NCBI RefSeq assembly: GCF_001571265.1
Contig: NZ_BCTL01000020.1
Coordinates: 58,703 to 122,702, forward strand
Direction of reading: 5' to 3'
Source of the DNA: Cedecea neteri NBRC 105707 = ATCC 33855
GTDB lineage: Bacteria; Pseudomonadota; Gammaproteobacteria; Enterobacterales; Enterobacteriaceae
DNA length: 64,000 nucleotides
Positions 46,367-59,141 of the stretch are shown piece by piece. The notes under the pieces are model-generated. The model was given only the letters and a program-made list of their open reading frames with translations. It was not told the DNA's origin and ran no database searches. How positions within the stretch are numbered: position 1 is the stretch's first letter; every line of letters starts with the position of its first letter. A program made the position numbers and the translations under genes.

Positions 46367-48410
46367 GTTCACTGCCGTACAGGCAGCTTAGAAACAGAAT
46401 TGATGCGGCATGGATATTAAGGCCATGTTCACTGCCGTACAGGCAGCTTAGAAATTTGTGACTCAAGCTCTTCGATGCGCTTCTCTGTTCACTGCCGTAC
46501 AGGCAGCTTAGAAAATCACCGGCGACTTTAAGTGGCTCGACACCTTGTTCACTGCCGTACAGGCAGCTTAGAAATGCCTGGTACACGGCGGAAGATAATG
46601 CTCTTACGTTCACTGCCGTACAGGCAGCTTAGAAACGCTAGGTGCCAGAGAAGGCTGCGGGTCGGCATGTTCACTGCCGTACAGGCAGCTTAGAAATGAA
46701 GTCTGCGAACGAAATCTTCGCTACCTCTGTTCACTGCCGTACAGGCAGCTTAGAAACATCCATCCGGCAAGACCACAGGAAGCGCCCAGTTCACTGCCGT
46801 ACAGGCAGCTTAGAAATACAGATGACGCTAAGAGTCAGGGAATAACTGGTTCACTGCCGTACAGGCAGCTTAGAAATACGTCTCTGGCGGTACCGGGCAG
46901 GAATTGATGTTCACTGCCGTACAGGCAGCTTAGAAAATCATTAAAAATATTGTTGATGTGCTTGATGAGTTCACTGCCGTACAGGCAGCTTAGAAATTTG
47001 ATATGAGCCCTTGAGGAAGTCAGTTAGTGTTCACTGCCGTACAGGCAGCTTAGAAAGAACACAGATAACACGGTATCTCTGACCGTCGGTTCACTGCCGT
47101 ACAGGCAGCTTAGAAAACAACGTAGTTATTCCGTCCGATGAAGCTGAAGTTCACTGCCGTACAGGCAGCTTAGAAAAGAACCTGACCGCCGTCCTTGTAG
47201 ACGCGCATGTTCACTGCCGTACAGGCAGCTTAGAAAGGATGGGCGATCACTAAAGGCGGCTATGCGGTGTTCACTGCCGTACAGGCAGCTTAGAAATCTT
47301 TTGTATCGAGCCCCGGCACACCGAGAATGTTCACTGCCGTACAGGCAGCTTAGAAAATTCGTCAGCGTAAGTGTACCTTGAGCCATATGTTCACTGCCGT
47401 ACAGGCAGCTTAGAAACGTATATCCCGCACCATGAACGTTGTGCTGAAGTTCACTGCCGTACAGGCAGCTTAGAAATCTAAAGACTGGCTAATCACTGCT
47501 GGTGTTATGTTCACTGCCGTACAGGCAGCTTAGAAAATCACCAGATCGTCGGTTGTCTTTGAGCCAGTGTTCACTGCCGTACAGGCAGCTTAGAAACTCT
47601 GCTACCCACGGATCCAAAAATTCTGCAATGTTCACTGCCGTACAGGCAGCTTAGAAATCGCCAGTTACGACGGAGAAATCGTTACGGTTGTTCACTGCCG
47701 TACAGGCAGCTTAGAAATCCGCTACGCCATTAAGCACGTTGATGCTGTTGTTCACTGCCGTACAGGCAGCTTAGAAATGGTGAGATTCATCTGTGAAGCG
47801 ATCGGGGAAGTTCACTGCCGTACAGGCAGCTTAGAAATGTGAAATCGGCATCTTGTTACCATCGGCATCGTTCACTGCCGTACAGGCAGCTTAGAAAATG
47901 TTGTTGTTCAATCCGTAACAAATACCGGCGTTCACTGCCGTACAGGCAGCTTAGAAAGCTGACTTTGGCCAGATCCTGCGCCGTGATTTGTTCACTGCCG
48001 TACAGGCAGCTTAGAAAACGCAGGCTTTCAACATCAATCGCTTTAACCAGTTCACTGCCGTACAGGCAGCTTAGAAATGAAGAGAAGGCCGGGGCTGCTT
48101 AGGAGTTGGTTCACTGCCGTACAGGCAGCTTAGAAAACGTCCGCCAGCGGTTGCGCCAGTTCCACGCGGTTCACTGCCGTACAGGCAGCTTAGAAAACCA
48201 TTTGTGATCCCCCAGGTCGCCAGCGGGCGTTCACTGCCGTACAGGCAGCTTAGAAAGGTCGGCAGCGCGGCGGCGGTAGCCTGCCCGGGTTCACTGCCGT
48301 ACAGGCAGCTTAGAAAAGAAAATATATTGCTATCGGGAAATAATCATGCGTTCACTGCCGTACAGGCAGCTTAGAAACTGTTTCGATACAGTTCACTGCC
48401 GCACAGGCAG
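46367..48410 (+). CRISPR. CRISPR array 2, type I-F, 34 full repeats and 33 spacers plus a broken end repeat
   Basis: Repeats of 28 nt (GTTCACTGCCGTACAG then GCAGCTTAGAAA) begin at 46367, 46427, 46487, 46547, 46608, 46669 and then about every 60 bp to 48350. Spacers are 32 nt, with 33 nt after repeats 4, 5, 21 and 33 and 31 nt after repeat 29. After repeat 34 comes a 13-nt stub and a truncated repeat with C for T (GTTCACTGCCGCACAGGCAG, 48391-48410), marking the old end. All other repeats are identical as read. No spacer was seen to match another part of this window. Confidence 0.98.
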
Positions 48411-48452
48411 CAGGCGAGGTACGATAAAATTAAGTGTCTCGCCTGCATTCCC

Positions 48453-48923
<471 letters not shown>

Positions 48924-48942
48924 TTAACCTCAAAAAGTGTGA

Positions 48943-50832
<1,890 letters not shown>

Positions 50833-50897
50833 TTAGGGGCGGTAAATAATCGGCTATTTATTGAGAGCGTTATTTCCTCCTTATTGAACAAGGCGTG

Positions 50898-51665
50898 TTA
50901 ATTTCCCGAAGTAATATTCACGGCTTTAAATATCGTGCGGGCGACATTTCTCGGGTCGTAAAGCATCGGCACGTGGCTGACCGGTAGCTCCGTGACGTGA
51001 GCGTGAATTTTCTTCGCCATCGCTCGTTCCAGGTCCGGGTTAATCATCCGGTCGTTGCTGCCGACCAGGAACCAGCTCGGTTTTTGCTGCCAGGCGGCGG
51101 TGGTCACTTTTTCGGTAAAGCTTGCGGCGGCGATCGGCATCTGCGTGATGCCAATAATGTTCTGCGCCTCAGGCGTCGCATCCTGGGCAAAATCGGTGGC
51201 GACGGCCTGCGGATCGAGACTCAGGAAGCCGTCCGCACCCTTGATGATTTTTGCGCTGCCCGGTGGTGCAGGGAAGCTGTTAGCCAGATCCGCCGTTGAC
51301 TGGCCTGGCGACGGCGCAAAGGCGTTGATGTACACCAGCCCTTTCACTTTCGGGTCGTTGCCCGCCTCGGTAATGACCGTGCCGCCCCATGAATGGCCGA
51401 CCAAAATAACGTCGCCTTTGGCGCGGGCGATGGCGCGTTTGGTTGCCGCTACGTCATCTTTCAGCGACGTGAGCGGGATTTGCGCGGTGATGATTTCGTA
51501 GTGGCGCGTTTGCAGCACGGGGATCACCTGCTCCCAGCTGCCGGTGGCATCGGCGAAGGCGCCGTGCACTAACACGATGGTGTGCTGCGTTTCCGCCTGG
51601 GCGGCAAATCCGGTCATCAGGCCAGCCGCAGCCAGCGCCAGCAGCGTTTTACGCGTGGGTTTCAT
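50898..51665 (-). CDS. Exported alpha/beta hydrolase
   Basis: 255 residues with a Sec signal peptide (about 1-24, GLMTGFAAQA) and an alpha/beta-hydrolase core. HGAFADATGSW is the oxyanion loop, VGHSWGG (about 92-98) the nucleophile elbow with Ser, NDRMINPD holds the likely acid, and SHVPMLYDP the His. Periplasmic esterase or amidase of unknown substrate. It is in the same direction as the bufferin genes but 90 bp upstream, so probably separate. GGAAAATAAA precedes the ATG. Confidence 0.85.
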   Translation of the reverse strand: MKPTRKTLLALAAAGLMTGFAAQAETQHTIVLVHGAFADATGSWEQVIPVLQTRHYEIITAQIPLTSLKDDVAATKRAIARAKGDVILVGHSWGGTVITEAGNDPKVKGLVYINAFAPSPGQSTADLANSFPAPPGSAKIIKGADGFLSLDPQAVATDFAQDATPEAQNIIGITQMPIAAASFTEKVTTAAWQQKPSWFLVGSNDRMINPDLERAMAKKIHAHVTELPVSHVPMLYDPRNVARTIFKAVNITSGN

Positions 51666-51697
51666 TTTATTTTCCTGTTTTAGGAGGAGGGAATAAA

Positions 51698-51958
51698 TCA
51701 GCGGTAAATATCGGCGCTGCCGAAGTAGCTGTTGTTGCCGCCAGCGGAGACCACTCGCCAGGCGCTGGCCCCGGCTTTCTCGGCTTTCTGAGCCAGTTTT
51801 TCATTGAGCTGGTCGAGAGACAGCGTGGTGCTCTCGCTTTCGGTAACGGTGCCAATTTTTACCAGGCCCTGGGCGCTATGAACTTCTTTGGCAGCAAAAG
51901 AGGGTGCGACAGCAGCGGCAAGCACGAGTGGGAGAATAACGTTGCGGAACAGTTTCAT
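51698..51958 (-). CDS. YdgH/BhsA/McbA-like periplasmic small protein (DUF1471)
   Basis: 86 residues with a signal peptide (about 1-22, ending PSFAA) and the DUF1471 core (LVKIGTVTESESTTLSLDQL, then ASAWRVVSAGGNNSYFGSAD). Family members are stress-induced periplasmic or outer-membrane proteins affecting biofilm and stress resistance. The ATG at 51958 (second of two consecutive ATGs) has the better spacing from GAGG. Confidence 0.85.
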   Translation of the reverse strand: MKLFRNVILPLVLAAAVAPSFAAKEVHSAQGLVKIGTVTESESTTLSLDQLNEKLAQKAEKAGASAWRVVSAGGNNSYFGSADIYR

Positions 51959-52135
51959 CATAAGCCTCACATATCAGGTCGTTGAACACGTTGCCGCCTT
52001 GTCGGTGGCGGATGCGCTTATTTAACGCCTGGTTTGTATGTGGGCTGTGTCAGGTGGCGGGGAATTTGTTTTGTTGTTTAGCTGAACGCGGTGTGGATAC
52101 AAAACAACACAATTCTTTTGCGTTTCGTAGGATGA

Positions 52136-52162
52136 CCCCCTCTTCCTGGGCGGAAGAGGGGG
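52136..52162. terminator. Strong hairpin after fdnI
   Basis: Eleven-bp stem CCCCCTCTTCC/GGAAGAGGGGG (52136-52146, 52152-52162) with a 5-nt loop, 9 bp after the fdnI stop. No T run, so more likely mRNA-stabilising or factor-dependent. Confidence 0.5.
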
Positions 52163-52171
52163 AGCGAGCGG

Positions 52172-52822
52172 TTACTTCAAGCCTTCGCGATTCTCTTTTT
52201 TGGCCTCTTCGGCCTCGATAGCGCGATACCAGCGTGGGTGGTGCTTCTTGGCCCAGCGGCGGCTGACTTTGCCGACGATCATGCCTTTAACCGAGCCTTT
52301 CACCCAAAACGCCATATACATATGGATCAGGATGGCGTGGATCAAAATAATGGCAGCAGCAGCGTGGATCAGCAGGCTGTAGCGAATCATCCACATCGGG
52401 AAGTAGTGCGCAAACCAGGGCCGCCAGATAATAATCCCGGTCACCAGCAGCACGAAAATCATGCTCATAATGCTCCAGAACATCATCTTCTGCCCGGCGT
52501 TGTACTTGCCCACGTCTGCCACTTTATGCTCGTTGCCTTTCAGCACCTCAACAATGCCTTTTAGCCAGGGGAGATCCTGCTTATCGGGAATGTTGTGATG
52601 CACGAAGCGCACGAACATAAACATCAGCGCCACAAAAATAGCCACGCCGAAGAACGGATGCAAAATGCGCCCCATCTGCGGCGTGCCGAAGGTTTCCGTC
52701 AGCCATTGCAGCGTCGGGAAGAACAGCGCGATGCCGGACAGCGACACGAGGAAGAAGCAGATCACCACCGTCCAGTGGCAGGCACGGTCGATGAATTTCG
52801 TTCTGACAATCATCTTACTCAT
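52172..52822 (-). CDS. fdnI: Formate dehydrogenase-N cytochrome b556 subunit
   Basis: 216 residues, four transmembrane helices with heme-ligand histidines ([39 protein letters not shown]). It anchors FdnGH in the inner membrane and passes electrons to menaquinone. The start at 52822 ([17 protein letters not shown]) matches E. coli FdnI; a longer frame from 52864 overlaps fdnH too far. It overlaps fdnH by 8 bp. Confidence 0.96.
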   Translation of the reverse strand: MSKMIVRTKFIDRACHWTVVICFFLVSLSGIALFFPTLQWLTETFGTPQMGRILHPFFGVAIFVALMFMFVRFVHHNIPDKQDLPWLKGIVEVLKGNEHKVADVGKYNAGQKMMFWSIMSMIFVLLVTGIIIWRPWFAHYFPMWMIRYSLLIHAAAAIILIHAILIHMYMAFWVKGSVKGMIVGKVSRRWAKKHHPRWYRAIEAEEAKKENREGLK

Positions 52823-53699
52823 GCTTATCCTCCTCGTCTTCGTCCACCTCTTCGTTCGGGCCAATGCCGATATAGTGGAAAATCAATGCGCCGAAGGTGG
52901 CGACAAAACCCGCCGCCGACAGCGGTTTCAGAATGCCTTTCCACAGGTTGATTGGGGTATCAATCTTCGGCTCTTTCGGCAGGTTGTGGTACAGCTCAGG
53001 CCTGTCGGCATGGTGCAGCACGTAAACCACGTGCGTGCCGCCAACGCCCTGCGGGTTATAAACGCCCGCATGTTCAAAGCCGCGTTTTTTCAGCTTCTCA
53101 ACGCGCTGGTCTGCCATTTCCAGCATCTCTTTGCGGGTGCCAAAGCGAATCGCGCCGGTTGGGCAGGTTTTCACGCAGGCAGGCTCCTGGCCGACGCTCA
53201 CGCGGTCAACGCACAGGGTGCATTTATAAACGCGGTTATCGTCTTTGTTCAGGCGAGGCACGTTGAACGGGCAGCCCGCGATGCAATAGCCGCAGCCGAT
53301 GCAGTGCTCGGACTGGAAGTCTACGATGCCGTTGGCGTACTGAATAATCGCCCCGGCGGACGGGCAGGCCTTGAGGCAGCCCGGATCCTCGCAGTGCATA
53401 CAGCCATCTTTGCGGATCAGCCATTCCAGCTTGCCGTTTTCACGGGTTTCTGAAAAACGCATCAGCGTCCAGGACTTGGCGCTCAGGTCGGCGGGGTTAT
53501 CGTACACCCCCACGCAGTGGCCGACTTCGTCGCGGATGTCATTCCACTCCGAGCAGGCAACCTGGCAGGCCTTGCAGCCGATACAGCTTGTGACATCGAT
53601 GAACTTGGTGACTTCTTCCTTGAAGTCACGCGCCCGCGGCGGCGGCGTGAAGCCGTTGGTCGCCGAGCGTTTGATAATATCCTGAGATTGCATGGACAT
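52815..53699 (-). CDS. fdnH: Formate dehydrogenase-N iron-sulfur subunit
   Basis: 294 residues with four ferredoxin-type cysteine clusters ([79 protein letters not shown]) and one C-terminal transmembrane helix ([19 protein letters not shown]) that anchors it on the periplasmic side. It transfers electrons from FdnG to FdnI. It lies 11 bp after fdnG. Confidence 0.97.
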   Translation of the reverse strand: MSMQSQDIIKRSATNGFTPPPRARDFKEEVTKFIDVTSCIGCKACQVACSEWNDIRDEVGHCVGVYDNPADLSAKSWTLMRFSETRENGKLEWLIRKDGCMHCEDPGCLKACPSAGAIIQYANGIVDFQSEHCIGCGYCIAGCPFNVPRLNKDDNRVYKCTLCVDRVSVGQEPACVKTCPTGAIRFGTRKEMLEMADQRVEKLKKRGFEHAGVYNPQGVGGTHVVYVLHHADRPELYHNLPKEPKIDTPINLWKGILKPLSAAGFVATFGALIFHYIGIGPNEEVDEDEEDKHE

Positions 53700-53710
53700 T
53701 GTTTTCTCCC

Positions 53711-56700
53711 TTACGCCTTCTCAATGTTGACCAGAAACGCCTTGTACTCCGGCGTTTGCGAGTTGGCGTCGCCTATCGACGGCGTCAGGGTGTTGGCGAG
53801 ATAGCCCTTGCGTGCCACCCCTTCAAAGCCCCAGTGCAGCGGAATACCGACGGTTTCGATTTCCTGGCCGCCCGCCCGCAGGGTTTGCAGGCGCGGCGTC
53901 ACCACGGCCACGGCTTTAATAAAGCCGCGCTTGCTGCTGACTTTCACCCGGTCGCCGTGCGCAATGCCTTTGGCCTTCGCCAGCCCTTCGCTGATTTCAA
54001 CGAACTGCTCCGGCTGCACGATGGCGTTAAGCCGCGCGTGCTTGGTCCAGGTGTGGAAGTGCTCGGTCAGGCGATAAGTGGTGCCGACATACGGGAACTG
54101 TTGCCTGCGGCCCATGCGCTTCGCGTCCGCTTCGTACAGGCGTGCCGCCGGGTTGGAAACCACGTTCGGGTGCAGCGGGTTGGTGCCCAGCGGCGTTTCG
54201 AACGGCTCGTAGTGCTCCGGGAACGGTCCTTCGGCAAGCTTGTCGAGCGCAAACAGGCGCCCAAGGCCTTCCTGCTGCATGATGAACGGCCCCACGCCGC
54301 TGTCCGGGGCGGCGGTGCTGAAGTCCGGAATATCGTTCCCGACCCATTTAGTGCCGTTCCACTGAATCAGCATGCGTTTGGCATCCCACGGTTTGCCCTG
54401 CAGGTCTGCGGAGGCGCGGTTATACAGCACGCGGCGGTTCATCGGCCACGCCCACGCCCAGCCCAGCGTATTGCCCAGCCCGGACGGATCCGCGTTATCG
54501 CGGTTCGCCATCTGGTTGCCTTTGCTGGTCCAGCTCCCGGCGTAAATCCAGCAGCCGGAGGCGGTAGAGCCGTCGTCACGCAGCAGCACGAAGGAGTCCA
54601 GCAGTTGGCCTTTTTTCGCCAGCAGGTTGCCGTTGCCGTCAAACAGATCTTCCAGCGCGTAGCCGTTGCTCTCTTTGGCGATCTCTTCAGACTCAGGATG
54701 ATCCGGCTGGTGGTAGTCCCAGCGCATTTTCATCAGCGGCTCCATGCCTTTGCCGCCTTCGGCCTGGTACATCTGGCGCAGGCGGTGGTAAAGCCCGGCA
54801 AGAATTTCGCCGTCGTTAAGCGCTTCGCCCGGTGCATCCGCGCCTTTCCAGTGCCACTGCAGCCAGCGGCCGGAGTTTGCTATGGAGCCGTCTTCTTCCG
54901 CAAAACAGGTGGACGGCAGGCGGAACACTTCGGTCTGGATCTTCGTCGGGTCGACGTCGTTCATCTCGCCGTGGTTCTGCCAGAAGTTGGAGGTTTCCGT
55001 CACCAGCGGGTCGATAACCACCATGTACTTCAGCTTGCTCAGGCTGGCGACAACCTTGTTTTTATCCGGGAACGAGGCGACGGGGTTAAAGCCCTGACAC
55101 AGGTAGCCGGTCACGAGATTGCGATCCATCATGTCGAAGTACTTCAGCACGTCGTAGGCCTGATCCCACTTCGGCAGCCAGTCAAAGCCCCAGCCGTTTT
55201 CCTTCTGCGCTTCGTCGCCATAGAACGCTTTCATCAGGCTGACGAAGAACTTCGGATAGTTACCCCAGTAGTTCACCTGGCCCGGCAGCGTGGCTTTTGC
55301 CGTGTTGGCGGTGAGGTAGCCTTCGAGCGTGGTTTGCTTATCGGATGGCAAAGACAGGTATCCCGGCAGGCTGGTGGACAGCAGGCCGAGGTCGGTCAGA
55401 CCCTGAATGTTGGAGTGACCACGCAGCGCGTTGACGCCACCGCCCGCCATGCCCATGTTGCCCAGAAGTAGCTGGATCATCGCCATGGTGCGGATGTTCT
55501 GCGCGCCCACGGTGTGCTGAGTCCAGCCCAGCGCGTAAAGGAACGTGGTGGTGCGGTCGACCGCGCTGGTTGAGGCCAGCACTTCGCAGACTTTCAGGAA
55601 GTCTGCCTGCGGCGTGCCGCAAATATCCTCGACGACGTCTGGCGTGTAGCGGGAAACGTGCTCTTTGAGCAGGTTCCACACGCAGCGTGGGTCGGTCAGC
55701 GTGTCGTCACGTTTCGCAAAGCCGTTTTCGTCGAACTGGTAGTTCCAGCTGGTTTTGTCGTACTGGCGCTTTTCTTCGTCGTAGCCGCTGAACAGGCCGT
55801 CGTCGAAGCTAAAGTCCTCACGCACCAGCAGGGCCGCATTGGTGTAGTGTTTGACGTACTCGGCGTTGATTTTGTTGTTGGAAATCAGGTACAGAATCAC
55901 GCCCGACAGGAAGGTAATGTCGGTGCCGGAGCGGATTGGCGCGTAGATATCCGCCACCGAAGCGGTGCGGGTAAAGCGCGGGTCGACCACAATCAGCGTG
56001 GCATCGTTGTTGTTTTTGGCTTCCATCGCCCAGCGGAAACCGACCGGGTGGGCTTCAGCGGCGTTGCCGCCCATCACCATCACCACGTTGGCGTTTTTGA
56101 TATCAACCCAGTGGTTGGTCATCGCACCGCGACCAAATGTTGGAGCAAGACTTGCTACCGTTGGTCCGTGTCAGACGCGCGCCTGGTTATCTACCGCCAG
56201 CATGCCCAGCGAGCGGGCAAACTTCTGGGTTAACATGCCGGTTTCGTTGCTGGCCGCCGAGGCGCACAGCATGCCGGTGGAAAGCCAGCGGTTAACCGTC
56301 ACGTCCTGCTCATTTTTCTCGATGAAATTGGCATCGCGGTCGTCTTTCATCAGACGCGCAATGCGGGAGAAAGCCTCTTCCCAACTGATTCGCTGCCATT
56401 TGTCTGATCCTGGCGCGCGGTATTCCGGGTAGCGCAGGCGATTATCGCTGTGAATGTAGTCGAGCAGTCCTGCGCCTTTCGGGCACAGCGCGCCGCGGTT
56501 GACCGGATGATCCGGGTCCCCTTCGATATGGAAAATGCTGGATTTGGCGTTTTTCGAGCCATCTCCGAGGCTATACATCAATAAACCACAGCCAACAGAA
56601 CAGTAAGTACAGCTATTGCGAGTCTCTTTTGCGCGCAGCAGCTTGTAGTTGCGCGTTTCCGCCAGTGCGGCTTTTGGGGCAAAGCCCAGCACCGCCGCCG

Positions 56701-56764
56701 TTGTACCTGCCATTCCGCCGGCGCAGATTTTGAAAAACTTCCTGCGACTGACGTTCATCGTCAC
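53711..56764 (-). CDS. fdnG: Formate dehydrogenase-N catalytic subunit, selenocysteine-containing
   Basis: 1017 residues when the in-frame TGA at 56173-56171 is read as selenocysteine ([20 protein letters not shown]). Tat signal peptide with [12 protein letters not shown], [4Fe-4S] motif [13 protein letters not shown], and bis-MGD binding domains throughout. It oxidises formate in the periplasm and couples to nitrate reductase. The sequence follows E. coli FdnG rather than FdoG ([20 protein letters not shown]). Without Sec insertion it would appear as two frames, 56171-56764 and 53711-56122. Confidence 0.97.
56134..56173 (-). promoter_or_regulatory. Selenocysteine codon and SECIS element in fdnG
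   Basis: TGA at 56173-56171 followed on the minus strand by CACGGACCAACGGTAGCAAG, then TCTTGCTCCAAC, which can fold as the SelB-binding hairpin (AGCAAG/CTTGCT stem) at the normal distance from the UGA. Confidence 0.85.
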
Positions 56765-56859
56765 CTCATTGTTACGACGTTTTTAGTGCGGGCGAAAATA
56801 ACAGCTACAGCTATTCAGATATTGCGTGAAATCAATTCGATAAACATTGGGTAGAGGAT

Positions 56860-56875
56860 TACCCCTTTGGTGTTA
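56860..56875 (-). promoter_or_regulatory. NarL-type 7-2-7 site upstream of fdnG
   Basis: TACCCCT-TT-GGTGTTA (56860-56875), an inverted pair of NarL heptamers about 100 bp before fdnG. E. coli fdnG is activated by NarL with nitrate. A further heptamer-like TACCC is next to it on the other strand. I did not find a convincing FNR site. Confidence 0.55.
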
Positions 56876-56992
56876 GTGGTTATTTGATGAGAATAATACC
56901 GGTGTGTGCCAGAGGAAGATAAAAGGGGAGTAAAACGATGCGTGCAGGTGCGGTGCCGTTTAGCGAGGAAACGGCACGCTGAAGGCATTGAG

Positions 56993-57244
56993 TCAGATGC
57001 GGGTAATCGAGAACCAACGGCGCCAGATAAAACGCAGCAGGTAATACTCAACGGTACCCAAAACCAGGAACCAGATGCAAAACAGGATCACGTAAAGCTG
57101 GCTGAGATCGACGAGGTGGAACGTGTCGATGAGCTTTTGTGCCAGCGTCAACGTTAACGCCGGTGCCGGGAGCAGCAGGCATGACAGAAAGGCCAGCAGC
57201 AAAATGCCGCCCGCGCTTAACAGCGCTTGGTGTGGATGGTTCAT
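56993..57244 (-). CDS. Small inner-membrane protein, unknown (DUF1158-like)
   Basis: 83 residues with two hydrophobic helices (SAGGILLLAFLSCLLLPAPA and LSQLYVILFCIWFLVLGTVE) and a basic aromatic tail (YYLLRFIWRRWFSITRI). It reads like a short enterobacterial membrane protein that I can only tentatively place in DUF1158. It is 228 bp upstream of fdnG on the same strand and separated from it by the regulatory region. Function unknown. Confidence 0.6.
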   Translation of the reverse strand: MNHPHQALLSAGGILLLAFLSCLLLPAPALTLTLAQKLIDTFHLVDLSQLYVILFCIWFLVLGTVEYYLLRFIWRRWFSITRI

Positions 57245-57352
57245 GACGTTGTTAGCCTGAGGTTAAAAGGCTATTGTCCGGGAAAATGTACCCGGGTGTA
57301 AACCATTTGAGAAAGGGTAAAAGGCGGCCCCTGAGAACAGAGGCCGAGAGCA

Positions 57353-58075
57353 TCAGTTAAAAACGTTGTGTAGCAGCGTGTACATCTGGGTGAAAGCGCG
57401 TTTTGCCACTTCCGGGTGGTATTTCGCCACGCCTTCAACGTTCGCGTCCGGATCGGTGAACGAGTGAACGGCCCCGGCGTAGCTCATCAACTGCCAGTCT
57501 ACCGATGCAGCGTTCATCTCGCTGGCGAACCCGGCGAGCTGCTCGCGCGGCACGAGCGGATCTTCCGCGCCGTCCAGCACCAGAATAGAAGCTTTGATCT
57601 CACCCGCTGCGTGGGTTTTCAGGGTATCCAGCGTGCCGTGGAAAGAAACCGCCGCTTTAATATCCGCGCCGCTTCTTGCCAGCTCAAGCGCACAGTGCCC
57701 GCCGAAACAGAAGCCTGCGACGGCCAGTTTGCTGCCGTCGACGGCAGCCGTTTTCTGCGTGGCGAGCGTGTCCAGCGCGGCCTGCATGCGGCCGACTTCT
57801 GCCGGGGTATCTTTCACGCCCATCATCAGCGCCCCGGCTTCATCGGCGTTCGTCGGGCGCTTGCCCTGGCCGTAAAGATCGGCAACCAGCACTACGTAGC
57901 CCTGTGCGGCGATCCCTTTAGCCTGTTCAACCGCACCGGCGCTCACGCCCATCCAGTTGGGGGCGATCAGGACGCCTGGTCGCGCAGCGCTTTGGTTTTC
58001 CTGGTAGACCAGTGCGCCTTCAAAGGTTTGATTCTCGACTTGATAAGTAATGGGTGTTGAAATAATTTCTGACAT
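57353..58075 (-). CDS. Dienelactone hydrolase-family protein
   Basis: 240 residues, alpha/beta hydrolase of the DLH family. The nucleophile is cysteine in AGFCFGGHCALE (about 122), with Asp in LDGAEDPLVPR and His in GAVHSFTDPDA. Cytoplasmic; natural substrate unknown. Monocistronic on the minus strand. The start at 58075 follows AATTAGGGGTT-like upstream sequence (moderate). Confidence 0.88.
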   Translation of the reverse strand: MSEIISTPITYQVENQTFEGALVYQENQSAARPGVLIAPNWMGVSAGAVEQAKGIAAQGYVVLVADLYGQGKRPTNADEAGALMMGVKDTPAEVGRMQAALDTLATQKTAAVDGSKLAVAGFCFGGHCALELARSGADIKAAVSFHGTLDTLKTHAAGEIKASILVLDGAEDPLVPREQLAGFASEMNAASVDWQLMSYAGAVHSFTDPDANVEGVAKYHPEVAKRAFTQMYTLLHNVFN

Positions 58076-58262
58076 CAGAATTAACCCCTAAATAAAATTT
58101 ATTGGTCTGCAGGTGAACGCTAATTAATTTCATATTGATAACAGATTGGCAATTTATTAAATTTACAAGCGCATGAATTGCTATTTTATCTCATTTAAAA
58201 AGCGTTTATTTGTTAGCGCTAAATACTTTCTGTGAATAATTGTAATTTGTTTTTTTACGCGC

Positions 58263-59141
58263 TTAGCGATTATTAAAATGTGCTAACAAAAGCTCAGTGA
58301 CTTCTGCTTCCAACGCCGGAGGGATTTCATGGCCCATGCCTTCAATGAGCTCTAGCCTGGCACCGTGAATCGTGTTGCTGATATCCTGCCCGGCTTCTAC
58401 GGGGAAAAGCGGATCGTGCGTGCCGTGGATCGCCAGCGTAGGGGCCGCAATCCGTTTTATCTCACTGCGAAGATCGCCGGTGGCGGCCATCGCCGCAATC
58501 TGGCGCAGCATGCCGGGCATCGAACTGGCGCGCGCCAGCGAGGTTATTAACAGCGCCGTGTAATACTGCTCGTCAAACGGGACGTGCGTGGAGGCAATAC
58601 GCCGGAAGAATGCGAGCTGCTGCTCAAGCCAGGCGCTTTGATGTGAATACGGGTCCGGCCTGGGCCCGAGTAGCATTGCCATCACATCCGGGGCCGGAGG
58701 TGGAAGCTGAGGATTGCCAGTGCTGGACATGATGGCGCACAGAGACAGCGTTTTTTGCGGATATTGTGCGGCAAACAGTTGGGCGATCATGCCGCCCATA
58801 GAGCGGCCAACAATGTGCGCCGCCGGAATACCGGCGTTGTCCAGCGTGAGGGCAACGTCTGCCGCCATCTCCCGCAGCGTATAGGCGATGGGGATGCTTT
58901 GGCCCTGGGAGAGCACTTGCAGGTCGGGCACGCCCGCGTGGTTCAACGTGGGAGACAGCCCGCAGTCGCGATTATCGACCCGTAAAATGTAGAACCCGCC
59001 GTCGGCCAGTCGCTGGCAGAAACGCTGAGACCAACTGATGCTCTGGCTTCCCAGCCCCGGCAGCAGCACTATGGCCGGGTTTTGTTTTTCACCGAAGGCG
59101 TCGAAGTAGAGCGAGACCGGCAGGTTAGTAGCAGTGTTCAT
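58263..59141 (-). CDS. Alpha/beta hydrolase
   Basis: 292 residues. Oxyanion region LLPGLGSQSISWSQRF, nucleophile elbow VGRSMGGMIAQL (about 113), acid Asp in IHGTHDPLFPVE and His in EGMGHEIP. It overlaps the GIY-YIG gene by 17 bp, placing it as the third gene of the DUF2239/GIY-YIG operon. It resembles aclacinomycin-methylesterase-like and pimeloyl-ester hydrolases; substrate unknown. Confidence 0.86.
   Translation of the reverse strand: MNTATNLPVSLYFDAFGEKQNPAIVLLPGLGSQSISWSQRFCQRLADGGFYILRVDNRDCGLSPTLNHAGVPDLQVLSQGQSIPIAYTLREMAADVALTLDNAGIPAAHIVGRSMGGMIAQLFAAQYPQKTLSLCAIMSSTGNPQLPPPAPDVMAMLLGPRPDPYSHQSAWLEQQLAFFRRIASTHVPFDEQYYTALLITSLARASSMPGMLRQIAAMAATGDLRSEIKRIAAPTLAIHGTHDPLFPVEAGQDISNTIHGARLELIEGMGHEIPPALEAEVTELLLAHFNNR

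Noticed and set aside
53699..55471. 590-codon open frame opposite fdnG
   Set aside because: It is antisense to a highly conserved gene in high-GC sequence and its product is Arg/Ala/Val-rich without any domain.
56171..56173. Apparent nonsense mutation splitting fdnG
   Set aside because: It is the conserved selenocysteine UGA with a SECIS-type hairpin directly after it.
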